In this document: in pieces, positions 34,228 to 44,350 of the stretch
Numbering within the stretch: position 1 is the stretch's first letter
Layout of the letters: the number at the start of each line of letters is the position of its first letter
Assembly (NCBI RefSeq): GCF_017355785.1
Contig: NZ_JAFEWE010000016.1
Location: forward strand, 99,229-163,228
Length of the DNA stretch: 64,000 bases
Direction: 5' to 3'
Origin: Desertivirga arenae
GTDB lineage: Bacteria > Bacteroidota > Bacteroidia > Sphingobacteriales > Sphingobacteriaceae
The notes under the pieces: generated by a model
What the model was told of the DNA's origin: nothing
What the model saw: the letters and a program-made list of their open reading frames with translations, nothing else
The model's database searches: none
Made by a program: the position numbers and the translations under genes

Positions 34228-34510
34228 GCTTCAATTGGTCAATTTATATTGATGAAATTAGCGAAAATGTACGACTTGCAGGGGCCGTTTATCCACAATT
34301 TAGTACCGTTTGTCCTGCAGTAACACTCAATGTCCAGGTACCTTTGATTCAGAGGTTTGCTTCCTCGAAAATGGTATAGGTCTGCCGGACTTCTTCATCA
34401 TCCGGCAGCTTTTTTAATTTATTTTTTATGGCACTGAAGAACCTTAAAACAGTATTCACTCCTGTATGGGTGCTATTCTGCATGAGGTTTTTTGAGCTTG
34501 AAACTTTATT
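34228..34510 (+). other. intergenic region before the threonine-glycine operon
   Basis: This 283-base gap holds one terminator (34382-34416) and no clear promoter. I looked for a glycine riboswitch, which often precedes gcv genes, and did not find its conserved cores. The 94 bases between the terminator and tdh must contain the operon promoter, but no exact TAnnTTTG is present. Confidence 0.5.
34382..34416 (+). terminator. Rho-independent terminator after the serC-like gene
   Basis: A perfect eight-base-pair stem (CTGCCGGA / TCCGGCAG) with an 11-base loop is followed by CTTTTTT. It separates the serC-like unit from the tdh-gcv-sdaA-kbl operon. Confidence 0.8.
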
Positions 34511-35461
34511 ATGCAAAGAGAAAAGATATTGATCACTGGCGCAAATGGCCAGATTGGAAAGGTCCTTACCGTAGCTCTAAGAGAGGTTTTTGGTCTCGAA
34601 AATGTTGTAGCAACTGATCTTCGTTCACCAAACATCTCACAAGGAATCTTTGAGCAACTTGATGCTACTGATTTTGAAGCGATGAGCAGCGTGGTAGTCA
34701 AACACGGGATTACCCAATTATACCACCTGGCGGCGGTCCTTTCAGCTAGAGGAGAAGCCGACCCGACAGGAAGCTGGCATATAAATATGAACAGCACACT
34801 GAATGTCCTGGAAGCAGGCCGAATATTTAAGCTTTCTAAAGTCTTTATCCCAAGTTCCATTGCAGTATTCGGCAGTTCTGCCCCCAAAGAGGGTGTCCAC
34901 CAGTGCTTTTATCCAGAACCAGAAACAGTTTACGGCATTGCAAAGGTTGCAGGAGAAAACTGGGGTGCATATTATTTCAATAAATATGGACTCGATGTAA
35001 GGTCTCTAAGATTTCCAGGTGTTATCGGATATCAATCAGCACCGGGGGGAGGAACGACAGATTACGCAGTAGAGATCTTTCATAAAGCGATATCCGAAAA
35101 GAGTTACACTTGTTTTCTTGAAAAACATACCCGCTTACCGATGATCTACATGGATGATGCCATTCGGGCAACCTTAAGGTTGATGGAAGCTCCCGCTGAC
35201 CGGATTAGCATTCGTACTGCTTATAATCTACAAGCACTAAGCTTTTCACCAGAACAGCTTGCTACTGAAATTCAGCAGCATATTCCTGATTTTTCTATAG
35301 AGTATAAGCCAGATTTCCGGCAGAAGATTGCCGAAGGATGGCCTGGAAGTATAGACGACAGTCTGGCCAGACATGATTGGAATTGGAAACCTGCTTATGG
35401 TCTTCAATCACTTACTAAGGATATGATCAAGCACCTTTCTGAAAGTCCTCAATTTGCATAG
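34511..35461 (+). CDS. tdh: L-threonine 3-dehydrogenase, SDR type
   Basis: A 316-residue extended short-chain dehydrogenase. It has the NAD motif GANGQIG (10-16), catalytic Ser115 or Ser116, and Tyr141 with Lys145 in VYGIAKVAGE. GGGTTDYAVEIFHKA, TRLPMIYMDDAI and the C-terminal WPGSIDDSLARHDWNW are signatures of the bacterial SDR-type threonine dehydrogenases rather than sugar epimerases. It oxidises threonine to 2-amino-3-ketobutyrate, which Kbl at the other end of this operon cleaves to glycine and acetyl-CoA. It is the first gene of a six-gene run with gaps of 2-12 bases. Confidence 0.9.
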   Translation: MQREKILITGANGQIGKVLTVALREVFGLENVVATDLRSPNISQGIFEQLDATDFEAMSSVVVKHGITQLYHLAAVLSARGEADPTGSWHINMNSTLNVLEAGRIFKLSKVFIPSSIAVFGSSAPKEGVHQCFYPEPETVYGIAKVAGENWGAYYFNKYGLDVRSLRFPGVIGYQSAPGGGTTDYAVEIFHKAISEKSYTCFLEKHTRLPMIYMDDAIRATLRLMEAPADRISIRTAYNLQALSFSPEQLATEIQQHIPDFSIEYKPDFRQKIAEGWPGSIDDSLARHDWNWKPAYGLQSLTKDMIKHLSESPQFA

Positions 35462-35473
35462 CAATTAGAAAAC

Positions 35474-38344
35474 ATGAATTCATTAGGAAACTCCGAACTA
35501 TTTCAAAGAAGACATATTGCTCCTTCACAGGATAATGTTAGTCGAATGCTTACACTAATAGGCTCTGATTCTTTAGAGAGCTTAATTAGCGAAACGGTAC
35601 CATCGTCCATTCAACTAACATCACCATTAAAACTACCGGCGGCTAAAACAGAATCAGAATACCTTGATTCTTTAAAAGAGATAGCCTCAAAAAACATAAT
35701 TGCAAAATCCTTCATCGGTCAAGGATACTATAATACCTTAACCCCTTCTGTCATAAGAAGAAATATTCTGGAGAATCCGGGTTGGTATACTCAATATACC
35801 CCATACCAACCTGAGATATCTCAGGGCCGCCTGCAAGCCTTGCTGAATTTTCAGACTATGGTAACCAGCCTGACTGCGCTTCCTGTCGCAAATGCTTCAT
35901 TACTTGATGAAGGGACTGCAGCAGCTGAAGCGATGTTCCTGCAGTTTAGCCAGAGAAAAGATAAAGAGGCCAGAAAGTACTGGGTTTCCCCCGAGGTATT
36001 TCCTCAAACCCTGGACATCCTTCGTACACGTTCTGCCCCTCTGGGTATTGAATTGCACGTTGCTGCCCACGGGGAGCCTATAGTTACGGGTGTTTTTGGG
36101 GCTATTGTTCAATATCCTGCGGCGAATGGGGCCGTCTATAACTACGAGGACTTCGCCCGGATGCTACAGGAAAAGGGTATTTCTCTTTGTGTAATTGCGG
36201 ATCTGATGAGCCTGGCTTTATTAAAGCCTCCGGGTGAATTTGGAGCAGATATTGCCGTCGGTACAACCCAGCGTTTCGGCGTTCCTATGGGATATGGTGG
36301 ACCTCATGCTGCATACCTGGCAGTAAAAGAGGATTTTAAGCGCTTTATTCCCGGGAGAGTAATTGGGGTAAGCGAGGATACTGCAGGAAACTATGCATTG
36401 AGGATGGCACTTCAAACCAGGGAGCAGCATATCCGCAGAGACAAAGCCACCTCTAATATCTGTACAGCTCAGGCTCTGCTGGCTATAATGGCTGGAATGT
36501 ATGCAGCCTGGCATGGACAGCAAGGGATTAGGGCAATTGCTGGGAAGATCCACTCACTAACAGTCAAATTATCCGGCCGCCTTGCAGCCCTTGGCTTAAC
36601 GCTAAGTAACGAGAGTTATTTTGATACAATAAAAATAGAGGTTGGGAACAAGCTTGCGGCAATACACCGCGAAGCAACAAGTGCCGGCCTTAATTTCAAC
36701 TACGGATTCTCCAGCATCACTTTGTCGCTTGACGAAAGTACTAGCGAGAAGGATCTTGAACTGATCCTTGCCGTCTTTGAAAAAGCGCTTAATAAAAAAT
36801 CTCCAGCCAGGACTGTTACAGTAGAATTCAATATACCGGAAGCCTTAAAGAGAACATCGGCATTTCTTGATCACCCTGTGTTCAATAGCTATCACAGCGA
36901 ACATGAAATGCTTCGTTATATCAAATCCCTTGAAGCCAAAGATCTATCCCTTTGTCATTCAATGATCCCTCTTGGCTCTTGTACCATGAAGCTGAATGCA
37001 ACAACGGAAATGTTGCCTTTAACATGGCCTGAGTTTTCTTCTCTTCATCCCTTTGCGCCAATTGCTCAAACCCAGGGATACAAACAGATCTTTGACGAAC
37101 TTGAAGGCTGGTTATGTGAAATAACAGGCTTCGATGCAATGAGTCTCCAGCCGAATTCCGGGGCGCAGGGGGAGTACGCAGGTTTAATGGTGATCCGTGC
37201 ATACCACCGTTATAATAATGAAACCCAGAGAAATACTGTCCTTATCCCAGCATCGGCGCACGGAACCAATCCAGCCTCTGCTGCTATGGCCGGAATGAAG
37301 ATCGTTGTGGTAAAATGCGATAACAATGGAAATATCGATGTTGACGACCTAAAGGCAAAGGCCACGGAGTATAAACAAACCCTTTCTTGTTTAATGGTTA
37401 CTTATCCTTCGACACACGGCGTATACGAAGAAGGGATTAAGGAGATTTGCAATATAATTCACGAATGCGGCGGACAAGTTTATATGGATGGCGCGAATAT
37501 GAACGCACAAGTTGGATTAACAAGTCCTGCAAATATCGGTGCAGATGTGTGCCATCTGAATTTACATAAAACCTTCTGTATTCCGCACGGTGGCGGCGGT
37601 CCGGGCATGGGTCCTATCGGTGTTGCCGCCCACCTCAAAGGCTTTCTTCCCGGGCACACTCAGGTGGATATCAACCGGCTTAATTCCATTTCTGCAGTAT
37701 CTGCAGCACCATGGGGTTCTGCATCCATCCTCCTGATCTCACATGCTTATATTGCCATGATGGGTGCCAAAGGATTAAAAGATGCCACCATGGCTGCAAT
37801 ACTGAATGCCAATTATATAAAAGCGCGACTGGAAGAGCACTACCCCGTGTTATACTCGGGAGCAAATGGTCGCTGTGCCCACGAAATGATACTTGACTGC
37901 CGCGAGTTTAAGAAATTCAATATTGAAGTGACCGACATAGCAAAGCGACTGATGGATTATGGTTTCCATGCGCCAACTGTTTCTTTTCCAGTTGCCGGAA
38001 CCCTTATGGTCGAGCCGACAGAATCAGAGTCAAAAGCCGAGTTGGACCGCTTTTGCGATGCTATGGTCTCTATTAAACAGGAGATCGATGAAATTGCTAC
38101 AGGTTTTGCCAATAAGGTGGATAACGTGCTTAAAAATGCACCTCACACGCTTGCGGTACTTACTTCCGATAGTTGGGATAGACCTTATAGTCGCCAGAAG
38201 GCTGCCTATCCGCTTGATTGGATCGTTGCACGAAAGTTTTGGCCATCAGTTGGAAGGGTGAATGAAAGTAAAGGCGATCGTAACCTGATCTGCTCATGTC
38301 CGCCTATAGAAAACTATACAGAAGAAACGTTAATGGTTAATTGA
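35474..38344 (+). CDS. gcvP: glycine dehydrogenase (decarboxylating), P protein
   Basis: A 956-residue single-chain P protein. The PLP lysine is Lys699 in [18 protein letters not shown]. The N-terminal half has the homologous but non-catalytic fold ([16 protein letters not shown], 264-279), and the C-terminal half is the active one. It decarboxylates glycine and passes the aminomethyl group to lipoyl GcvH, encoded seven bases downstream. The length matches the fused alpha-beta type found in Bacteroidota and Proteobacteria. It lies 12 bases after tdh in the same operon. Confidence 0.97.
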   Translation: MNSLGNSELFQRRHIAPSQDNVSRMLTLIGSDSLESLISETVPSSIQLTSPLKLPAAKTESEYLDSLKEIASKNIIAKSFIGQGYYNTLTPSVIRRNILENPGWYTQYTPYQPEISQGRLQALLNFQTMVTSLTALPVANASLLDEGTAAAEAMFLQFSQRKDKEARKYWVSPEVFPQTLDILRTRSAPLGIELHVAAHGEPIVTGVFGAIVQYPAANGAVYNYEDFARMLQEKGISLCVIADLMSLALLKPPGEFGADIAVGTTQRFGVPMGYGGPHAAYLAVKEDFKRFIPGRVIGVSEDTAGNYALRMALQTREQHIRRDKATSNICTAQALLAIMAGMYAAWHGQQGIRAIAGKIHSLTVKLSGRLAALGLTLSNESYFDTIKIEVGNKLAAIHREATSAGLNFNYGFSSITLSLDESTSEKDLELILAVFEKALNKKSPARTVTVEFNIPEALKRTSAFLDHPVFNSYHSEHEMLRYIKSLEAKDLSLCHSMIPLGSCTMKLNATTEMLPLTWPEFSSLHPFAPIAQTQGYKQIFDELEGWLCEITGFDAMSLQPNSGAQGEYAGLMVIRAYHRYNNETQRNTVLIPASAHGTNPASAAMAGMKIVVVKCDNNGNIDVDDLKAKATEYKQTLSCLMVTYPSTHGVYEEGIKEICNIIHECGGQVYMDGANMNAQVGLTSPANIGADVCHLNLHKTFCIPHGGGGPGMGPIGVAAHLKGFLPGHTQVDINRLNSISAVSAAPWGSASILLISHAYIAMMGAKGLKDATMAAILNANYIKARLEEHYPVLYSGANGRCAHEMILDCREFKKFNIEVTDIAKRLMDYGFHAPTVSFPVAGTLMVEPTESESKAELDRFCDAMVSIKQEIDEIATGFANKVDNVLKNAPHTLAVLTSDSWDRPYSRQKAAYPLDWIVARKFWPSVGRVNESKGDRNLICSCPPIENYTEETLMVN

Positions 38345-38351
38345 TTTAAAG

Positions 38352-38732
38352 ATGAACATACCAGATAATTTAAAATATACCAACGATCATGAATGGATCT
38401 CCTTTGAGAATGGAGAAGCGACCATTGGAATTACTGATTTTGCTCAGCGAGAGCTTGGCGATATCGTATATATCGATATAACTGCGCTAGGGCAGGAGGT
38501 AGGCAAGGACGAGGTTTTTGGATCTGTAGAAGCAGTTAAAACAGTGTCTGATCTTTTCATGCCGGTAACAGCATCAATTTCTGAAATGAACGCTGCATTG
38601 GAGAGCGCTCCCGACCTGGTAAATTCAGATCCGTATGGGCAGGGCTGGATAATTAAAGCTAAGTTGAATGATCCCTCGCAGCTGGATCAACTGCTTTCAG
38701 CTGATGAATATAAAGCTGTAATCGGACTATAG
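38352..38732 (+). CDS. gcvH: glycine cleavage system H protein
   Basis: A 126-residue lipoyl carrier. Lys63 in [11 protein letters not shown] is the lipoylation site, and [10 protein letters not shown] at the N-terminus is characteristic. It shuttles the aminomethyl group from GcvP to GcvT and is re-oxidised by dihydrolipoamide dehydrogenase, whose gene is not in this window. It is placed between gcvP (7 bases upstream) and gcvT (2 bases downstream), so all three are translated from one message. Confidence 0.97.
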   Translation: MNIPDNLKYTNDHEWISFENGEATIGITDFAQRELGDIVYIDITALGQEVGKDEVFGSVEAVKTVSDLFMPVTASISEMNAALESAPDLVNSDPYGQGWIIKAKLNDPSQLDQLLSADEYKAVIGL

Positions 38733-38734
38733 GA

Positions 38735-39814
38735 ATGAAAGAACTTGTTCTTAATGAAATCCATATTGCACTTGGTGCAAAAATGTCTCCCTTTGCCGGT
38801 TATTCTATGCCGGTAATGTACTCGGGGATTATGGAAGAACACCATGCCGTTAGAAATTCCCTGGGAATTTTTGACGTAAGTCACATGGGAGAGTTCATTT
38901 TGGAGGGGGAAGGTAGTCTTGAACTTATTCAAAGGCTCACTACCAATGATGCATCAGTCCTTACGCCCGGAGATGTACAATATTCATGCATGACCAATGA
39001 AAAAGGAGGGATTGTAGATGATTTACTGGTATATTGCCTGGAAGCAGGAAAGTACATGTTGGTAGTAAACGCCTCTAATATTGAGAAAGACTGGAATTGG
39101 ATCTCAGAGCGGAACGCGGGATCTGTAAAGATGACCAACATTTCAGATTCAACAGTGTTACTCGCTGTACAGGGTCCTGTTGCTGCAACTGCTTTACAGT
39201 CTTTAACACCAGTGCCTCTGGCTCAAATGAAATACTATACATTCACAAAAGGGCAATTTGCAGGAATTGACGACGTAATCATATCTGCAACAGGTTATAC
39301 AGGAGCCGGGGGTTTTGAATTGTATTGTAAAAATGAGGATGCTGAACGGCTGTGGCAGGCTGTTATGGAGGCTGGAAAACCTTACGAAATAAAAGCAGCA
39401 GGCCTTGGGGCGCGTGATACCCTCAGGCTTGAAATGGGATATTGTCTTTATGGCAATGATATAAATGATGAGACTTCACCAATAGAAGCAGGCTTAGGCT
39501 GGATTACAAAGTTCAGTAAAGAATTTCCCGGTAGCGATCATTTTAAAGAGCAAAAGAAGAACGGAATTGAGAAAAAGCTTTGTGGTTTTGAAATAGTTGG
39601 TAAGGGATTTCCCAGACGAGGATACAAGGTTTTAGACGAGCATTTTAATGAGGTAGGAGTAGTTACTTCCGCCAGTATCTCTCCATCATTAGATAAATCC
39701 ATCGGATTGGCTTATTTGAATAAAAGTGTCTCGGCAAAAGGAACCCCTATTAAGGTGGTGGTCCGTGATAAAGCGCTGGATGCAACAGTGTGCAGCTTGC
39801 CCTTTACGAAATAA
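38735..39814 (+). CDS. gcvT: aminomethyltransferase (T protein)
   Basis: A 359-residue T protein with the folate-binding fold. Motifs include FDVSHMGEF near residue 45, TTNDASVLTPGDVQYS, a C-terminal barrel, and LGARDTLRLEMGYCLYGND at about 225-243. It takes the aminomethyl group from GcvH, releasing ammonia and forming 5,10-methylene-tetrahydrofolate. The gene starts two bases after gcvH and ends three bases before sdaA, so translational coupling is likely. Confidence 0.96.
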   Translation: MKELVLNEIHIALGAKMSPFAGYSMPVMYSGIMEEHHAVRNSLGIFDVSHMGEFILEGEGSLELIQRLTTNDASVLTPGDVQYSCMTNEKGGIVDDLLVYCLEAGKYMLVVNASNIEKDWNWISERNAGSVKMTNISDSTVLLAVQGPVAATALQSLTPVPLAQMKYYTFTKGQFAGIDDVIISATGYTGAGGFELYCKNEDAERLWQAVMEAGKPYEIKAAGLGARDTLRLEMGYCLYGNDINDETSPIEAGLGWITKFSKEFPGSDHFKEQKKNGIEKKLCGFEIVGKGFPRRGYKVLDEHFNEVGVVTSASISPSLDKSIGLAYLNKSVSAKGTPIKVVVRDKALDATVCSLPFTK

Positions 39815-39817
39815 ATA

Positions 39818-41242
39818 ATGAGAGAAGAGCGTATTTCCGTATTTGATATTCTGAAGATTGGGATCGGTCCTTCCAGTTCCCATACCCTTGGCCCCTGGCG
39901 GGCAGCCTTAAGATTTATCTTTGAGTTGAAAGAAAGGGAGCTTTTTCAGGAGGTAACTTCTGTTACCGTTCATTTGTATGGTTCTCTTGCTAAAACAGGA
40001 AAGGGGCACGGTACAGATGTAGCGCTTTTATTGGGGCTTTCTGGATTTGACCCCGTTCTTATAGATCCAGATCAGATTTCTTTGATTCTGGATGCCATTA
40101 AAAAGGAAAAGAAATTACATCTGAACGCTGAAAAAAACGTTCCCTATGATAGTCTGAATACTATCGTCTTTCATTTTGGTGAAAGTCTCGACTTTCATGC
40201 GAACGGAATGATATTCGAAGCGAGAAAGGGTGATGACCTGTTGAGCTCAGAGACTTTTTACTCTATTGGGGGAGGCTTCGTGGTAAAAGAGCACGAAGAA
40301 AAGCTTAGTGCTGAAAGTTTAGTACTTCCATATCCCATAGACGATGCTGAAGATTTGCTCAGGTGGTGCAAACAAGATAAATTGCGCATATCCGATGTGG
40401 TTCTGGAGAACGAAAAACAGTGGCGCAGCGGGGAAGAAGTAAGAAAGAAATTACTGGAAATCTGGCAGGTGATGGAAGCTTGCGTTTATCGCGGCTGTAC
40501 AACTGATGGCATATTGCCGGGAGGACTAAATGTGGTAAGGCGTGCTTCAGCTCTTAGCAATACACACCTTGCCGGAAGGCAGCATAGTAGTTACCAGGAA
40601 TGGCTTAAATTAATCAGCGAAACGCCTAACAGCTTCAATGATATTGTTTCCTGGGTAAGCTGTTTTGCATTGGCAGTGAACGAGGAAAATGCGGCCTTTG
40701 GCCGTGTGGTAACCGCTCCTACAAATGGCTCAGCTGGAGTTATACCTGCTGTTCTGCTTTACGCAGTAATATTTAGCAATGCTACCCAGGATGATGTGAT
40801 ACGTTTCCTCCTTACTTCGGCGGAAGTTGGTAGTATTTTCAAAAAAGGTGCAACCATCTCAGCGGCTATGGGCGGATGTCAGGCGGAGATAGGTGTTTCT
40901 TCGGCAATGGCAGCAGCTGGTCTTACAGAGATCAGTGGTGGCTCACCAGAGCAATGTTTAATGGCAGCCGAAATTGCCATGGAACATCACCTTGGGTTAA
41001 CCTGTGATCCGGTAGGGGGCTTAGTACAGATCCCCTGTATTGAAAGAAATACGATGGGGGCTATTAAGGCTATAACAGCAGCCCAGCTGGCACTTGCCTC
41101 AAACCCTGAACAAGCACGGGTAAGTCTGGATGAAGTGATAAAAACAATGTGGGAAACCGCAAAAGATATGAACTCGCGCTATAAAGAGACAGCAGAAGGA
41201 GGTTTAGCAGTAAACATTCCTATCAGTCTCAGTGAGTGTTAA
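39818..41242 (+). CDS. sdaA: L-serine dehydratase, iron-sulfur type
   Basis: A 474-residue single-chain enzyme. The substrate loop [14 protein letters not shown] lies at 17-30, GHGTDVALL near 66, and the C-terminal catalytic part includes [14 protein letters not shown] and [16 protein letters not shown]. The conserved cysteines there bind the oxygen-sensitive iron-sulfur cluster. It converts serine to pyruvate and ammonia. In this operon, serine made from glycine and methylene-folate (by a GlyA not in the window) would enter central metabolism here. It is followed by kbl after 12 bases. Confidence 0.95.
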   Translation: MREERISVFDILKIGIGPSSSHTLGPWRAALRFIFELKERELFQEVTSVTVHLYGSLAKTGKGHGTDVALLLGLSGFDPVLIDPDQISLILDAIKKEKKLHLNAEKNVPYDSLNTIVFHFGESLDFHANGMIFEARKGDDLLSSETFYSIGGGFVVKEHEEKLSAESLVLPYPIDDAEDLLRWCKQDKLRISDVVLENEKQWRSGEEVRKKLLEIWQVMEACVYRGCTTDGILPGGLNVVRRASALSNTHLAGRQHSSYQEWLKLISETPNSFNDIVSWVSCFALAVNEENAAFGRVVTAPTNGSAGVIPAVLLYAVIFSNATQDDVIRFLLTSAEVGSIFKKGATISAAMGGCQAEIGVSSAMAAAGLTEISGGSPEQCLMAAEIAMEHHLGLTCDPVGGLVQIPCIERNTMGAIKAITAAQLALASNPEQARVSLDEVIKTMWETAKDMNSRYKETAEGGLAVNIPISLSEC

Positions 41243-41254
41243 TTATTAAATTTT

Positions 41255-42445
41255 ATGTATACGCTTAAGGAACAACTACTTGAAGAACTACGGAGCATTG
41301 AAGATGCCGGATTGTATAAACGGGAACGCATCATTACTTCTCCACAAGGAGCAGATATAACAGTTGCAGGCGGAGCTCAGGTAATTAATTTTTGTGCCAA
41401 TAACTATCTTGGCCTGTCATCGCATCCAAAAGTAATAGAAGCAGCAAAAGCGGCTTTGGAATCCCATGGCTACGGTATGTCGTCCGTAAGGTTTATCTGT
41501 GGTACCCAGGATATTCACAAGGAGCTCGAGAAAAAGCTTTCTGAGTTTCTTGGTACCGAAGACACCATTCTTTATGCTGCGGCCTTTGACGCAAACGGAG
41601 GGGTTTTTGAACCCTTATTTAATGAACAGGACGCCATTATATCTGACGAACTGAACCATGCTTCTATCATTGACGGAGTACGCTTGTGTAAGGCGCAGCG
41701 TTATCGCTACAAACACGATGATATGGCTGATCTGGAGGAGAAGCTTGAAAGTTCGCAACATCTGAGGCATCGCATTATCGTAACAGACGGCGCTTTCAGT
41801 ATGGACGGTACTATTGCCCAACTGGATAAGATCAGCACTCTTGCTGAGAAGTATAACGCATTAGTAATGATTGACGAGAGTCACTGCTCTGGTTTCATGG
41901 GAAAAAATGGTCGCGGTACGCACGAACATCATAATGTGATTGATAAGATCGATATCATCACAGGAACACTCGGTAAAGCACTTGGCGGAGCCTCAGGAGG
42001 TTTTACATCCGGCAGGAAAGAAATTATTGACCTGCTTCGCCAGCGTTCCCGCCCTTATCTTTTCTCCAATACATTGGCTCCTTCTATTACCGGTGCTTCT
42101 ATTGCAGTGCTGGACATGTTGAAAGAGAGTACCGGCTTGCGCGATAAGCTTGAAAACAACACCATGTATTTCAGGCAGAAAATGACTGATGCTGGCTTTG
42201 ACATTCGCCCCGGAGTTCATCCTATTGTTCCAGTAATGTTGTACGATGCAAAACTAGCCCAGGAATTTGCAGCAAAGATGCTTAATGAAGGCATTTACGT
42301 CATTGGCTTTTATTATCCGGTTGTGCCAAAAGAAAAAGCACGCATCCGGGTTCAGATATCAGCTGCACATGAACAGGAGCATTTAGATAAAGCAATTGCT
42401 GCCTTCATCAAGGTTGGAACAGAATTAGGCGTACTGAAAAACTAA
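41255..42445 (+). CDS. kbl: glycine C-acetyltransferase (2-amino-3-ketobutyrate CoA ligase)
   Basis: A 396-residue alpha-oxoamine synthase of fold type I. PLP lysine Lys241 is in [13 protein letters not shown], with [11 protein letters not shown] at about 206-216 and [13 protein letters not shown] near the N-terminus. It cleaves 2-amino-3-ketobutyrate with CoA to glycine and acetyl-CoA. As the last gene of the operon it completes the threonine to glycine route begun by tdh, the first gene. A terminator follows at 42513-42545. Confidence 0.94.
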   Translation: MYTLKEQLLEELRSIEDAGLYKRERIITSPQGADITVAGGAQVINFCANNYLGLSSHPKVIEAAKAALESHGYGMSSVRFICGTQDIHKELEKKLSEFLGTEDTILYAAAFDANGGVFEPLFNEQDAIISDELNHASIIDGVRLCKAQRYRYKHDDMADLEEKLESSQHLRHRIIVTDGAFSMDGTIAQLDKISTLAEKYNALVMIDESHCSGFMGKNGRGTHEHHNVIDKIDIITGTLGKALGGASGGFTSGRKEIIDLLRQRSRPYLFSNTLAPSITGASIAVLDMLKESTGLRDKLENNTMYFRQKMTDAGFDIRPGVHPIVPVMLYDAKLAQEFAAKMLNEGIYVIGFYYPVVPKEKARIRVQISAAHEQEHLDKAIAAFIKVGTELGVLKN

Positions 42446-42512
42446 GGGTTGATCCCATTATTAAAGAGAATTGAGTCGTAAATAAAAAAGGATTATCTTC
42501 CACATTATTTTG

Positions 42513-42545
42513 AAAAAGGTTGTCGTTAGACAACCTTTTTTCCAT
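42513..42545 (+). terminator. terminator after kbl
   Basis: A stem of at least ten base pairs (AAAGGTTGTC / GACAACCTTT) with a GTTA loop continues into paired A and T runs and a T tract. It ends the tdh-gcvPHT-sdaA-kbl operon. Confidence 0.88.
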
Positions 42546-42566
42546 TAGAACTTATTTTACAATTGT

Positions 42567-44348
42567 ATGCAGACGGATCGAACGTTAGCTTTAAAGCAAC
42601 TACGAGAATTAATGAAAAGGGACGGTATCGACGCCATGATAATACCCTCTTCGGATCCTCATATCAGCGAGTATCTTCCCGAAAGTTATCGATATATAAG
42701 CTGGCTCAGTGGTTTTACAGGTTCTGCTGGTACCCTTGTGATCACGGCTGTTTTCGCAGGGCTCTGGACGGATTCCCGTTATTTCGTGCAGGCTGAAGCT
42801 GAATTTAAAGATACAGAATGGGAATTGGTGCCCTTAACCATACAGGGAAGGCCGGAGTATGTAGACTGGTTATTTCAAAGGATTGATGCGGACGGAAGTA
42901 TAGCTTTTGACTTTCAGGTGATGCCTTTGCTGATTGCTAAGGAGATCCATGCGAAATGCCAGGCAAAGGGTATCCAGGTAAAGCATTCCGATATATTGAA
43001 TGAAGTGTGGACGAACAGGCCAGAGCTTCCGGCTGAAAAGGCATATTGTATTTCTGAAGACCTTTGTGGGGAATCAACTGCTGATAAATTATCACGTATC
43101 CGCAGTGCAATTAAACAGGCCGGAGCTTCTCATCACCTGATCTCGTCATTGGATGATATTGCCTGGGTGTTTAATATTCGTGGTGCTGATATTTCTTATA
43201 ACCCAGTGGTGCTGGCATTTGCTCTGATCAGCTTAGATGAAGTATTGCTATTTTTGGATGATGGGAAATTCTCGGAAGCTGACCGGCGTAAACTCACAGC
43301 TTCTGGTGTCCATCTCAAGCCGTATAGTTCCCTTCAACTGAATTTGAAAGGTTTAGCAGGAAGTGCAGTTTTGTTGATCGATCCCCAACGAACAGCTAAG
43401 GGAACCATGACTGGTTTGAATAAGTCGATAAAGATCATTGAAAACACAAATCCTTCAACTTACTTTAAAGCTATAAAGAACAGGACAGAGCTTGATAACA
43501 TCCTAACTGTAATGCGTAATGATGGCGTTGCTCTTGTTCGTTTTTTCAGGTGGCTTGAAAAAGAAGTACCAGGCCCTGGGATCACCGAGGTATCCGCTGC
43601 CCGGAAACTAATGGAACTCCGGGCTCAGAATCCGAATTTTGTAAGTAACAGTTTTGCAACCATATCTGCTTATGGACCAAACGGAGCACTGCCTCATTAC
43701 AGGCCCAATGAAGAAAATCCTGTTTTGCTTAAGGACTATGGTTTATATCTTGTTGATTCTGGTGGTCAGTACCTCGACGGGACAACGGATGTTACACGCG
43801 TTATTCCACTCGGTAGGATCAGCAATGAAGAAATGCTCGACTATACACTTGTGTTAAAAGCAATGGTGGAAGGCTGCAGTACTATTTACCCTAAGGGTAC
43901 CCGTGGGTACCAGATCGACGCCATTACCAGGAAGCCGTTGTGGGATCAAAGTCGCGATTACGGTCATGGAACCGGGCATGGGGTAGGGTTCTTTCTAAAT
44001 GTGCACGAAGGGCCTCATGTTTTCAATAAGAGTAATGTTGCTATAGAAATTGAGCCAGGTATGATCACTTCTATCGAACCCGGCCTTTACAGGCCAGGAA
44101 AATACGGCATCAGGATAGAAAACCTTGTACTTTCCGTGCCCTACATCAAGAGCGAATTCGGAGAATTCTACTCCTTCGAAACACTTACGCTGGCTCCGAT
44201 CGATACCCGGCCTGTAATAAAAGGGATGCTTGAAAAAAGACATATCGATTGGATCAATAGCTATAATAAGAACGTTTATACAATTCTAAGTCCGCTTCTT
44301 ACTGACGAAGAGAGAGGCTGGCTTCGTAAAAAGACAATGGAAATATAA
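42567..44348 (+). CDS. aminopeptidase P family protein (M24)
   Basis: A 593-residue cytoplasmic metallopeptidase of the three-domain eukaryote-like aminopeptidase P type. The two N-terminal creatinase-like domains include IIPSSDPHISEYLPESY and GLWTDSRYF. The catalytic pita-bread domain has metal ligands in LVDSGGQYLDGTTDVTR, the His in GHGTGHGVGFFL, and the glutamates in MITSIEPGLY and GIRIENLVL. It removes the N-terminal residue when proline is second. No signal peptide is visible. The next gene is a DPP-like peptidase two bases away, so the two share a transcript aimed at proline-containing peptides. Confidence 0.93.
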   Translation: MQTDRTLALKQLRELMKRDGIDAMIIPSSDPHISEYLPESYRYISWLSGFTGSAGTLVITAVFAGLWTDSRYFVQAEAEFKDTEWELVPLTIQGRPEYVDWLFQRIDADGSIAFDFQVMPLLIAKEIHAKCQAKGIQVKHSDILNEVWTNRPELPAEKAYCISEDLCGESTADKLSRIRSAIKQAGASHHLISSLDDIAWVFNIRGADISYNPVVLAFALISLDEVLLFLDDGKFSEADRRKLTASGVHLKPYSSLQLNLKGLAGSAVLLIDPQRTAKGTMTGLNKSIKIIENTNPSTYFKAIKNRTELDNILTVMRNDGVALVRFFRWLEKEVPGPGITEVSAARKLMELRAQNPNFVSNSFATISAYGPNGALPHYRPNEENPVLLKDYGLYLVDSGGQYLDGTTDVTRVIPLGRISNEEMLDYTLVLKAMVEGCSTIYPKGTRGYQIDAITRKPLWDQSRDYGHGTGHGVGFFLNVHEGPHVFNKSNVAIEIEPGMITSIEPGLYRPGKYGIRIENLVLSVPYIKSEFGEFYSFETLTLAPIDTRPVIKGMLEKRHIDWINSYNKNVYTILSPLLTDEERGWLRKKTMEI

Positions 44349-44350
44349 TA

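Noticed and set aside
34228..34510. glycine riboswitch before the gcv-containing operon
   Set aside because: I looked for the conserved cores of the gcvT element and found none; only a terminator is visible.
34428..34532. 34-codon leader-peptide-like frame overlapping the tdh start
   Set aside because: It starts in a T-rich terminator tail and has no run of threonine or glycine codons, so there is no sign of attenuation.
34456..34887. minus-strand 143-codon open frame
   Set aside because: It is antisense to tdh, which has clear SDR motifs.
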